Source: Mycobacterium sp. Aquia_216
GTDB taxonomy: Bacteria > Actinomycetota > Actinomycetes > Mycobacteriales > Mycobacteriaceae
Length of the DNA: 64,000 nucleotides
Direction of reading: 5' to 3'
Assembly: GCF_026723865.1 (NCBI RefSeq)
Contig: NZ_CP113529.1
Coordinates: 4,464,001 to 4,528,000 of the forward strand
The translations under genes were made by a program, and so were the position numbers. A model generated the notes under the pieces. It worked only from the letters and a program-made list of their open reading frames with translations. It was not told where the DNA came from and ran no database searches. Shown here in pieces: positions 8,438 through 17,257 of the stretch; position 1 is the first letter of the stretch; the number at the start of each line of letters is the position of its first letter.

Positions 8438-8503
8438 CGCGAACGGGATAGAGACTGCGCTGACCGGATAGCTCGTAGGGCGACGCTTCCCTAAGGTCCG
8501 AAA
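8438..8503 (+). promoter_or_regulatory. Predicted AraC-type operator and promoter upstream of the cupin gene
   Basis: GGATAG is present at 8446-8451 and 8466-8471, again 20 bp apart around TGCGC. A candidate -10 TAAGGT (8492-8497) follows 20 bases after the second copy. It is the counterpart of the element at 5101. The predicted leader to the cupin start is about 218 bases, the same length as in the methyltransferase. It contains a possible GTG-started ORF at 8574 with an AAGGA site, which I cannot support as a gene. Bases 8266-8437 show nothing else. Confidence 0.6.
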
Positions 8504-8721
8504 ACAGTCATCGACACAATTCGCCTCCGCGCGCAGGTACCGAAACGCGTCTTCGACCGGAAGGATCCCATTCGTGACCATCGACGATCATGCCCGGCTG
8601 GGATTGCCCGATGAATCGCGGGCGTTGCTCTCGACAGTCGTCATGGTGTCGTTGTCGAACGACGAGTCGTCGTTCGACGGCCTGCCGGGTGAATGGCCAC
8701 CGCGATCCGAAAGGAGTGCTC

Positions 8722-9225
8722 ATGGTTCAGCCGTGCCTCACCAGCCTGTCCGACGCTCGGGCGATCGGCTGGATCGGGGGAAGCGAGCACCGGGTGATAC
8801 TCGACGGCGACATGACCGACGGCCGACTGACGGTCATGCGGTCGCGTCTGCGCGCCGGAAGCGCCTCCCCGGTCCATATCCACCCGAACGAGGACGAGAC
8901 GATCGTTCTTCTGTCTGGTGAGATGGTCATCTGGGCGGGAACCGACAAGTGGACCGCTGCTGAAGGCGACACGGTATTTCTGGTTCGCGGCATCCCACAC
9001 ACCTACACTGTCCTCGCCGACGCCGATCTGCTCACAATCTGCACACCGTCTGGCATGGAGCGGTTCTTCGAGCGGGCCGGCTGGGATCTGTCTCAAGGTG
9101 CCCCACCCGAGGACTGGTCGGTCACCCGCAAGGCCCTGCAGGATGCGGCCACCGCCGGCGGACAGATCGTGCTCGGACCACCGCTCGCGCCGGATGACGA
9201 GATGCCTCAAACCTTCGTCAGTTGA
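8722..9225 (+). CDS. Cupin-domain protein
   Basis: A 167-residue product starting at an ATG 6 bases after a perfect AAGGAG. The centre is a single cupin barrel: motif 1 HIHPNEDETIVLLSGEMVIW carries the usual His/His/Glu metal ligands, and motif 2 GDTVFLVRGIPHTY supplies the last His. The C-terminal part (about residues 115-167) is helical with no recognised motif. Single-domain cupins include quercetinase-like dioxygenases, isomerases and small-molecule binding proteins, so the reaction cannot be stated. The shared promoter element links it to the O-methyltransferase and the AraC-type regulator. Confidence 0.85.
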   Translation: MVQPCLTSLSDARAIGWIGGSEHRVILDGDMTDGRLTVMRSRLRAGSASPVHIHPNEDETIVLLSGEMVIWAGTDKWTAAEGDTVFLVRGIPHTYTVLADADLLTICTPSGMERFFERAGWDLSQGAPPEDWSVTRKALQDAATAGGQIVLGPPLAPDDEMPQTFVS

Positions 9226-9430
9226 GCACGTCGCCGCATCGGAACAGGACTCCGAGAAACGACGATGGTGCGCCCACGGCACAACGGAGGCGACAGCCGA
9301 GTGACTTCAACGCGGTGACGCGGAAGCTGCACTTACATCGCCGTGAACAGCCAGGCAGAGTAATCAGCAAGCCGGAGATTCGCTAAAGCTGCCATTGACG
9401 AATGTCACCATTTGCGGTTGACTCCGTGGC

Positions 9431-10603
9431 ATGGCGGACATCGTTCCGGCCCGCGGGTCACTGCGGTCCCGCGGCGCGGCGGCGGTAAGCACATACACAT
9501 TGCGGCCGTTCAGCGGGCTGGTGCCGCCCGAGCGGGCGTGGGGAATCTGGTTGTCGCGCCGGACGATCGCGCGGGTGATGGCCACCTTCGGGCCCTCGCT
9601 GGCGGGCACCCGCGTCGTGCCGGTCGACACCAGGCTGCCCGACGGCCGCCGGGTCAAGGGCGAATGGGTGTACGGGCCCCGCACGCCAACCAGCAAGGCA
9701 CCGGGCTCGTCGACCGTCACTCGACCGATGGGCGCCGGCTCTCCTCGCGGGCAAGCCCGCTCGTCGACCGTCACCGAAGCGATGGGCGCCGGCTCTCCTC
9801 GCGGGCAAGCCCGCTCGTCGACCGTCACCGAAGCGATGGGCGCCGGCTCTCCTCGCGGGCAAGCCCGCTCGTCGACCGTCACCGAAGCGATCTATTACGT
9901 GCACGGCAGCGGTTACGCCGTGTGTTCCCCGAAGACCCACCGGCGGTTGACATCCTGGCTGTCGTCGCTGACCGGCTTGCCAGTGTTCTGCGTCGACTAC
10001 CGGCTGGCGCCACGCTATCGCTTCCCCACCGCCGCCGACGATGTCCGGGCAGCCTGGGACTGGCTGGTCGAAACGTGCGGGGTGCCGACGAAACAGATTG
10101 TGGTAGCTGGTGATTCGGCGGGCGGTCACCTGACCGTCGACATGCTGTTGCAGCCCGAGGTCGCCGCGCAATCCCCGGCCGCACTGGTGCTGTTCTCGCC
10201 GCTGATCGACCTCACGTTCGCGCTGTCGCTCGCCCGCGAAAAGGTACGCCCCGACCCCGCGATCCGGGTCGCCGACGCGGCCCGACTGGTCCGGCTGTAT
10301 CACCCCGGCCTCGATCTCACCCACCCGCGCTTGACGCTCGACGTCGCCGGCGGTGCGACGCTGCCGCCGACCCTGATCCAGGCCGGCGGCGCCGAAATGC
10401 TGCAGGACGACGCGCGGCAGCTGGCCGCCGACATCAAGGCGGCCGGTGGCCGCTGCGAGCTGCAAGTGTGGCCGCATCAAGTCCATGTGTTCCAGGCCCT
10501 CCCGCGCATGACACCCGAAGCCGCCAAGGCCATGGCCTACGTCGCCCGGTTCGTCGCCCACGCGTTGCAGGATGCGCGCGCCCTGGCCGACGAGGTGGGC
10601 TGA
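9431..10603 (+). CDS. Alpha/beta-hydrolase esterase/lipase (HSL type) with inserted tandem repeat
   Basis: The product is 390 residues. The hydrolase part resembles the mycobacterial Lip family related to hormone-sensitive lipase: oxyanion motif YYVHGSGYA, nucleophile Ser in VAGDSAGGHLT, a likely acidic residue in GGAEMLQDDA and the catalytic His in WPHQVHVFQ. Between the N-terminal region (ending near GEWVYGPRTP) and the HGSG strand lies an 18-residue repeat, SSTVTEAMGAGSPRGQAR, in about three and a half copies. This is encoded by the DNA repeat at 9706-9891 and is not expected in the family. The frame stays open, so the protein may still be made. It begins an operon: its stop overlaps the next gene (TGATG). 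Confidence 0.88.
   Translation: MADIVPARGSLRSRGAAAVSTYTLRPFSGLVPPERAWGIWLSRRTIARVMATFGPSLAGTRVVPVDTRLPDGRRVKGEWVYGPRTPTSKAPGSSTVTRPMGAGSPRGQARSSTVTEAMGAGSPRGQARSSTVTEAMGAGSPRGQARSSTVTEAIYYVHGSGYAVCSPKTHRRLTSWLSSLTGLPVFCVDYRLAPRYRFPTAADDVRAAWDWLVETCGVPTKQIVVAGDSAGGHLTVDMLLQPEVAAQSPAALVLFSPLIDLTFALSLAREKVRPDPAIRVADAARLVRLYHPGLDLTHPRLTLDVAGGATLPPTLIQAGGAEMLQDDARQLAADIKAAGGRCELQVWPHQVHVFQALPRMTPEAAKAMAYVARFVAHALQDARALADEVG
9706..9891 (+). repeat. 54-bp in-frame tandem repeat (about 3.4 copies)
   Basis: Copies start at 9706, 9760, 9814 and 9868; the last is partial (24 bases). The internal copies are identical and the first differs at the TCACTCGACCGA segment. Each unit contains the perfect inverted repeat GCGGGC-AA-GCCCGC, so each copy can fold as a hairpin. 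The unit is 18 codons long and keeps the esterase frame open. It resembles minisatellite/MIRU-type elements rather than protein-derived repeats. Confidence 0.93.
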
Positions 10604-11463
10604 TGTTCAGGCCGTTGGACAAACTGCTCGGCAAGTCGAAAACCACTAGCCGCGGCGCGTTGGCGGTGGTGACCGGCGCCGGCAGCGGCATCGGCGCCGC
10701 GTTCGCCGTCGAGCTCGCTCGCCGCGGTGGCACGGTGGTGTGCAGCGACATCGACGAAGCCGCCGCGCAAAAGACCGCCGATACGATCGGCGAACGGGGC
10801 GCGAAAGCAGTGGCGATCCGTTGCGACGTCTCGCGATTCGACGACGTGAGCGCGCTGGCCGAGGAGGCGCAGTCATTCTTCGGGACCGCGCCCACCCTGG
10901 TCGTCAACAACGCCGGCGTCGGTGCCGGCGGTGCGGGGATCGGCGATGTGCCGCTGGATGATTGGGTGTGGACGCTGGGTGTCAACCTGTGGGGACCGAT
11001 TCACGGCTGCCACGTGTTCACCCCGATCCTGCGCGAGGCCGGACCGTCGGACACCCCGCGCGGCATCATCAACGTCGCCTCGGCGGCCGCGTTCGCCGCT
11101 GCACCGGGCATGGCGGCCTACAACGTCAGTAAGGCCGGCGTGCTGTCGCTTTCCGAAACCCTGGCCGCCGAATTGTCCGGCACCGGCATCCGGGTCACCG
11201 TGCTGTGCCCGACGTTCGTCAAGACCAATATCCTCGAATCCGGCCGCATCACCGAGGAATCCGGCGAACTGGCCGACAAGTTGATGCGCTGGACCGGACT
11301 CTCGCCCGACAAAGTGGCGGCCACCTGCCTTGACGCCCACGACCGGGGCGAGCTGTATTGCATGCCACAACTCGACGCCAAGATCGGCTGGAACATCAAA
11401 CGGCTTGCCCCACAGTCCTATACACGGGTCGCCGGCCTGGTTTCCCGCGCGAACATGCACTGA
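10603..11463 (+). CDS. Short-chain dehydrogenase/reductase
   Basis: The product is 286 residues. It has the SDR fingerprint TGAGSGIGAAFA near residue 24, VVNNAGVG at about 103, catalytic Ser in NVASAAAFAAAPG and YNVSK as the catalytic Tyr/Lys pair. The C-terminal part (TFVKTNILESGRI, then LDAKIGWNIKRLAPQ) resembles the SadH-type branch found beside flavin monooxygenases and Lip esterases in the mymA-like operons of mycobacteria. It overlaps the esterase stop by one base, and the next gene starts 26 bases downstream. Oxidation of an alcohol or reduction of a ketone handled by the co-encoded monooxygenase is the likely role; the substrate is unknown. Confidence 0.87.
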   Translation: MFRPLDKLLGKSKTTSRGALAVVTGAGSGIGAAFAVELARRGGTVVCSDIDEAAAQKTADTIGERGAKAVAIRCDVSRFDDVSALAEEAQSFFGTAPTLVVNNAGVGAGGAGIGDVPLDDWVWTLGVNLWGPIHGCHVFTPILREAGPSDTPRGIINVASAAAFAAAPGMAAYNVSKAGVLSLSETLAAELSGTGIRVTVLCPTFVKTNILESGRITEESGELADKLMRWTGLSPDKVAATCLDAHDRGELYCMPQLDAKIGWNIKRLAPQSYTRVAGLVSRANMH

Positions 11464-11489
11464 TAACCACGAGAGAAGAGGAGCTGCTG

Positions 11490-12410
11490 GTGGCCATAGA
11501 CATGGAAGCCATGCTCGCCAAGATCAAGGATCGCCAGTGGGCGCTCGCCGATATCGATTGGGACGCACCGGGTGCCGAAACCATCAAGCCCGAGTTCCGG
11601 CCCAAGCTCAAGGCCTTCATGGCCGACTTGTGCTGGATCGAGAACATCGGAGCCCGCGGATTTGCGGCGCTCGCCAAGAAGGCGCCGAACCCCACCATCG
11701 CCGAAATCTACCGATATTTTCATGCCGAGGAGCAACGCCACGCCAACGCGGAATTGGCGTTGATGAATCGCTGGGGCATGCTCGAGGACGGCGAGATCCC
11801 GACGCCCAACGTCAACATTCGGTTGGCCATCGAATGGCTGGACACCTTCGCCGACGACATGCCGCTGTCGGTGCTGGGCACCGTGATACCGATGCTGGAG
11901 GTGGCACTCGACGGCGCGCTGCTGAAATTCCTGCTGGAATCCGTCGAGGATCCGGTCTGCCACCAGGTGTTCGAGAAGATCAACAACGACGAATCTCGGC
12001 ATATCACCGTCGATTTCGAAGTGCTGGAGATGATCGGCAACGCAAAGGCGCGCCGGCTGGCCATCGAACTCGTCGGCCGCTTCGCATCACCGGGCCTGAT
12101 CCTCGGCATGGTCATGTACGTACCGCTACTTAACCGGGTACGCAACGAGATGGCGGGCATGGGTATGGATTCGGAGCGATTGTTCAACGCGGTCAACCGC
12201 TTCAAGCAACTCGGCGACCGGGGCGAACGGACCCGGCGGGTGCCCACCTACAAGTTGCTCAAGCGGCACGGCATGTGGGTGGTCAACCCGCGACACCCCT
12301 ACCAACTGCTGGCCAATTCCATGGTGTGGCTGTCGGACTTCTATCCCAAACCGCTGCTGAGGCCGATGCCCAGCTGGTCCAGGGAACTCACCCACGACCC
12401 GGCGGCGTGA
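11490..12410 (+). CDS. Ferritin-like (diiron) domain protein
   Basis: A 306-residue product from a GTG start 6 bases after GAAGAGGAG; an ATG four codons later is possible. Two E-x-x-H-type metal motifs, HAEEQRHANAEL at about residue 78 and NNDESRHITVDFEVLE near residue 165, sit in long helices with further acidic residues between them. This is the pattern of carboxylate-bridged diiron proteins, which include oxygenases and desaturase-like enzymes. There is no signal peptide. It is embedded between an SDR and a Baeyer-Villiger-type monooxygenase in one operon, which favours an oxidative role on the same substrate. Often annotated as metal-dependent hydrolase; that label is not supported by motifs. 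Confidence 0.72.
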   Translation: MAIDMEAMLAKIKDRQWALADIDWDAPGAETIKPEFRPKLKAFMADLCWIENIGARGFAALAKKAPNPTIAEIYRYFHAEEQRHANAELALMNRWGMLEDGEIPTPNVNIRLAIEWLDTFADDMPLSVLGTVIPMLEVALDGALLKFLLESVEDPVCHQVFEKINNDESRHITVDFEVLEMIGNAKARRLAIELVGRFASPGLILGMVMYVPLLNRVRNEMAGMGMDSERLFNAVNRFKQLGDRGERTRRVPTYKLLKRHGMWVVNPRHPYQLLANSMVWLSDFYPKPLLRPMPSWSRELTHDPAA

Positions 12411-12412
12411 TC

Positions 12413-13909
12413 ATGGGCGCCGACCACACCTACGCAACACTGATCGTCGGAGCCGGTTTCACCGGGCTCGGTACCGCAATCCGGTTGGCCGAGGCCGGGG
12501 TTAGCGACATCGTCCTCCTGGAGCGCGCCGACCGGGTCGGCGGAACCTGGCGCGACACCACTTACCCGGGGGCAAGTTGCGACGTCCCGTCGCTGCTGTA
12601 CTCGTACTCGTTCGTCAAGAACCCGACGTGGTCGCGGACCTATTCACCCGCCCCGGAAATCTACCGTCACCTCGAGGACATGGCGACCAAATTCGACATC
12701 CGTCGTCACATCCGCTTCAAGCACGAGGTCAGCGACTTGACCTTCGACGAGGACGCGGGGGTATGGACGGCAAAGACGAAGAACCGCAAGCGTTTTAAGG
12801 CCCGCACCGTCGTGTTGGCGTCCGGCCCGCTGTCGGATGTCAGCTTCCCCGGCATCCGCGGCCTGGACAGCTATCGCGGACACAAGATTCACAGCGCCCG
12901 CTGGGATCACGACTACGATTTCGCGGGTAAGCGAGTTGCCGTCATCGGAACCGGTGCCAGCGCCATTCAGATCGTTCCAGAACTGGTCAAGCAGGCCGGG
13001 TTCGTCAAGGTGTTCCAGCGCACCCCCGGCTGGGTGCTGCCCCGCCTGGATATCGCGACCCCGTCGGCGGTACAGACCCTGTTCGCCAAAGTTCCTGCCG
13101 TTCAACAACTTGCCCGCCAAGCGCTGTTCTGGGGACACGAGGCCAGTGCCACGGCTCTGGTATGGGACACCCCGCTCACCTCGCTGGTGGCTCGACTCGG
13201 CCAGGCCCATTTGCGCGCCACGGTCTCCGACCCGTGGTTGCGCCGGCAGCTGACCCCCGATTTCGCCCCCGGCTGCAAGCGCATGCTGGTCTCCAGCGAC
13301 TATTACCCCGCGCTGCAACGCAGCAACTGCAAACTGATCTCCTGGCCCATCGCGACGCTGAGCCCGGTCGGCATCCGCACCAGCGACGGCATCGAACACC
13401 ACCTCGACTGCATCGTGTTCGCCACCGGCTACGACGTCCACCTCACCGGGCCGCCGTTCGCCGTCACCGGTCTCGGCGGCCGGTCGCTGGCCGACGAATG
13501 GTCCGACGGCGCAAAGGCTTACAAGAGCATCAACGCGCACGGCTACCCGAACCTGTTCTTCATGACCGGCCCCAACTCCGGGCCGGGTCATAACTCGCTG
13601 CTGGTCTACATCGAGGGCCAGCTCGACTACGCGGTACGCGGCATCCGCACCATTCTCGATGACGACCTGCGCTATCTGGATGTGCGCCAAGACGTCCAAC
13701 TACGCCACAACGAGAACATTCAGCGCCGGCTCACCAAGACGACCTGGATGTCGGGCTGCCAGAGTTGGTACCTCACCAAGGACGGCTTCAACGGCTCGAT
13801 GTACCCGGGCTTCGCCACGCAGTATCTTCGTCAGATGGGCGATTTCCGCTACGCGGACTACCAGGCGGTGGCGCGCCATGCCCAGGCGCGCGTCACCTCG
13901 AGCGCCTGA
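12413..13909 (+). CDS. Baeyer-Villiger-type flavin monooxygenase
   Basis: The 498-residue protein starts at the ATG at 12413; a GTG at 12407 overlapping the previous stop is also possible. It has an N-terminal FAD motif (IVGAGFTGLGTAIRLAEAG), the GGTWRDTTYPGASCDVPS segment, the monooxygenase fingerprint YRGHKIHSARWD (matching F/Y-x-G-x-x-x-H-x-x-x-W-D/P), an NADPH site VAVIGTGASAIQ and the ATGYDVH segment. Such enzymes convert ketones to esters, or oxidise S or N centres. With an esterase and an SDR in the same operon, a route of alcohol to ketone to ester to acid plus alcohol is a reasonable inference. The layout recalls the M. tuberculosis mymA operon. Confidence 0.9.
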   Translation: MGADHTYATLIVGAGFTGLGTAIRLAEAGVSDIVLLERADRVGGTWRDTTYPGASCDVPSLLYSYSFVKNPTWSRTYSPAPEIYRHLEDMATKFDIRRHIRFKHEVSDLTFDEDAGVWTAKTKNRKRFKARTVVLASGPLSDVSFPGIRGLDSYRGHKIHSARWDHDYDFAGKRVAVIGTGASAIQIVPELVKQAGFVKVFQRTPGWVLPRLDIATPSAVQTLFAKVPAVQQLARQALFWGHEASATALVWDTPLTSLVARLGQAHLRATVSDPWLRRQLTPDFAPGCKRMLVSSDYYPALQRSNCKLISWPIATLSPVGIRTSDGIEHHLDCIVFATGYDVHLTGPPFAVTGLGGRSLADEWSDGAKAYKSINAHGYPNLFFMTGPNSGPGHNSLLVYIEGQLDYAVRGIRTILDDDLRYLDVRQDVQLRHNENIQRRLTKTTWMSGCQSWYLTKDGFNGSMYPGFATQYLRQMGDFRYADYQAVARHAQARVTSSA

Positions 13910-13916
13910 AGCTGAA

Positions 13917-14861
13917 ATGGCACAGAACCGACCGCCCCGGCCGGAACCCGGCACGATCGCCAGCGTCCTGTACAACGTGCGACGGGTTCCCAAACGCGTA
14001 CGCCGCCAATCGCGGGACTTCATCGAGACCGCGGTGTCTCAACTTTTCGACGCGGCCGCCCGCCAGCCGCACGGGCTCGCGGCGTCCGGGGAGTACCGGA
14101 TCGACGATCTGGCCCGGTTGGCCGGCACCACCACCCGCAACATCCGGGTCTACCGCGATCGCGGGCTGCTGCCGCCGCCACTGCGGGTCGGCCGCATCGC
14201 CCTGTTCAACGACACCCATCTGACCCGGCTGCGACTGATCACCTCGATGCTGGACCGCGGCTACAACATCGCTCACGTCCGGGAAATGCTCAGCGCATGG
14301 GAAGAAGGCAAGAACCTCGGCGATGTTCTGGGTCTCGAGACGGCCATCGTGGGTACCTGGACCACCGAGAAGCCGGAAACCATGGCACTCGTCGACGCCG
14401 AGCGGCTCGTCGACGATCCGACCGCGTTCCAGCGACTGGTGGCCCTGCAGGTGATCCGGGTGGACGGCGAGCGAGCCACCGTGACCCGGCCCAAGCTGAT
14501 CGACGCATTCAACGAGATCCGCAGCTACGGCGTCAAATTGGAGAAGCTGGTCGACCTGCACGAGCAGATCGTGCCCGAGATCGACAAGATCAGCGACCTG
14601 CTGGTGCGCGCCGGCGCCGAACACGTCATCGACAAGATCAAGCCCGGTCAGGCGCTGCCCGCGGATGCCGAGATCGCCGAGCTGATCACGATGCTGGTTC
14701 GCTTTCGCACTCAGGCGGTAGCGACCGTCACGGAAACACTGGCGTCGTCGATCGAGTCGAACATCGAGTCATTGGCCAGCCGCATCCTCGCCGACTACCT
14801 GGAACACTCGCCGGAAGCCGGTACCGACGAGTTGTCCGCACGCCGACGGACAGCCAACTGA
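13917..14861 (+). CDS. MerR-family transcriptional regulator
   Basis: The product is 314 residues. The region at about 60-125 is a MerR HTH: YRIDDLARLAGTTTRNIRVYRDRGLLPPP followed by FNDTHLTRLRLITSMLDRGYNIAHVREML. The long C-terminal part is mostly helical without a recognised ligand domain, and no cysteine metal cluster is present, so this is not a classical metal sensor. It starts 8 bases after the monooxygenase stop and is convergent with mbtI, its stop lying only 4 bases from the mbtI end. As the last gene of the esterase-SDR-diiron-monooxygenase operon, it probably regulates that operon. Confidence 0.87.
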   Translation: MAQNRPPRPEPGTIASVLYNVRRVPKRVRRQSRDFIETAVSQLFDAAARQPHGLAASGEYRIDDLARLAGTTTRNIRVYRDRGLLPPPLRVGRIALFNDTHLTRLRLITSMLDRGYNIAHVREMLSAWEEGKNLGDVLGLETAIVGTWTTEKPETMALVDAERLVDDPTAFQRLVALQVIRVDGERATVTRPKLIDAFNEIRSYGVKLEKLVDLHEQIVPEIDKISDLLVRAGAEHVIDKIKPGQALPADAEIAELITMLVRFRTQAVATVTETLASSIESNIESLASRILADYLEHSPEAGTDELSARRRTAN

Positions 14862-14864
14862 AAG

Positions 14865-16242
<1,378 letters not shown>

Positions 16243-16243
16243 G

Positions 16244-16768
16244 AAAGTCCCCAAGCAGTGGTCCTGTGTGCTCCGTCTCGTTGCCTGCACAGTCGGTAAG
16301 CATCGCGGGGAGTTAAAGCATCGGCCGTTGTCAGGCTATCGCTCCGAGGGGGCGCGACGACAACTGACCGGTGGTTCGTCTGCCACAGTTTCCGCAGCTA
16401 GGCGGCATAAAATCGCCGCGTATCCGATGCTGCGCGACGGTGCCTGGGTAGGCGCCGAGGTGCATAAACGTTTCCCGATCGTTAACCTACCGGTCCCGGC
16501 GCGACGGGCTACCATAACCTGAGTTCTCCGGGCAAAGCGGGGTTGCTGAGCGACTCGACCAAGCCCCAGCGGCGCGGAGCGGGGGCTCGGCGAACGTCCA
16601 TCACGTTCAGAAGCGCACTCGGCGCATTTGGGGGCAGTGGGGCTCGCACCAGAGGCCTCATTGGACTGATGACAGAAAGGCGTAACAAGACGTTCATATG
16701 ATCGGGTTTGGGGATCGCCCAGCTAACGCCCGATCACTATCTGTCCCCGATCGATCGAGAGGAACATT
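16244..16768 (+). other. Long intergenic region without a supportable gene
   Basis: About 525 bases separate mbtI from the small ORF at 16769. The open frames here do not look coding. A GC-rich hairpin (AGCCCC/GGGGCT with a 14-base loop) is possible at 16562-16587. I see no RNA gene. Confidence 0.4.
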
Positions 16769-16975
16769 ATGTTCGTGATCAGGCTCGCGAACGGTGAAGA
16801 AGTTCAAGCATCCGACGGCGACGAACTCGAAATTAACCAGGAAACCGGTGTTCTTACCGTTTCCCGTGTCGATGGATTCGAAGAAATTACTACGCATTAC
16901 TCGCCGTCCGCGTGGCTCTCGGTGACGCACCGCAAACGGGGCGCCGGGGTCAGGCCCTCGCTAATTTCCGGTTGA
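16769..16975 (+). CDS. Small conserved-looking protein of unknown function
   Basis: A 68-residue product beginning with an ATG that follows GAGGAA at good spacing. The first 50 residues (MFVIRLANGEEV, DELEINQETGVLTVSRVDGFEE, THYSPSAW) read as a compact beta-rich protein with balanced composition, unlike a random frame, and end in a basic tail. No known domain is recognised. Its AT content is higher than its neighbours. It lies between the mbtI region and the bicarbonate permease gene, 282 bases upstream of the latter. I believe similar small proteins occur in other mycobacteria but cannot verify this here. Confidence 0.68.
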   Translation: MFVIRLANGEEVQASDGDELEINQETGVLTVSRVDGFEEITTHYSPSAWLSVTHRKRGAGVRPSLISG

Positions 16976-17257
16976 ACGCCGACACGCTAATCCTGACAGT
17001 AAATGCACAGCGAACTCACAACACATTCACGCTAATCCCAGCATACCTGGTCCTACCAGCACCGCTGTGACCACGGGTTTTATGATGCGGGCCCATTTCG
17101 TCGCGGCTTGGAACGAGTTGCACATTTCGGGTGCGATCCGAGTGGCGGTTTGGCAGCGGCAGAGCTAAATTTTCCACGGTCGTCGGGATGCTCGTGGTCT
17201 CCCCCGCTTGCGGACGGTGCTTCCCCCGGGCCCCGGACGGACGAAGAGAGGCACCAA

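Noticed and set aside
8574..8921. GTG-started frame with an AAGGA site in the cupin leader
   Set aside because: Only the first 40 codons lie outside the cupin gene, the rest is an out-of-frame reading of it, and there is no recognisable domain.
9706..9891. CRISPR array
   Set aside because: The 54-bp units are contiguous, with no spacers, and lie in frame inside a protein gene; no cas genes are present.
9458..10561. Long antisense frame opposite the esterase
   Set aside because: It is a GC-skew shadow: Arg/Gly/His-rich, no motifs, and the repeat gives a meaningless repetitive peptide.
12644..13699. 351-codon antisense frame opposite the flavin monooxygenase
   Set aside because: The sense strand encodes a complete monooxygenase with all motifs; the antisense product has none.
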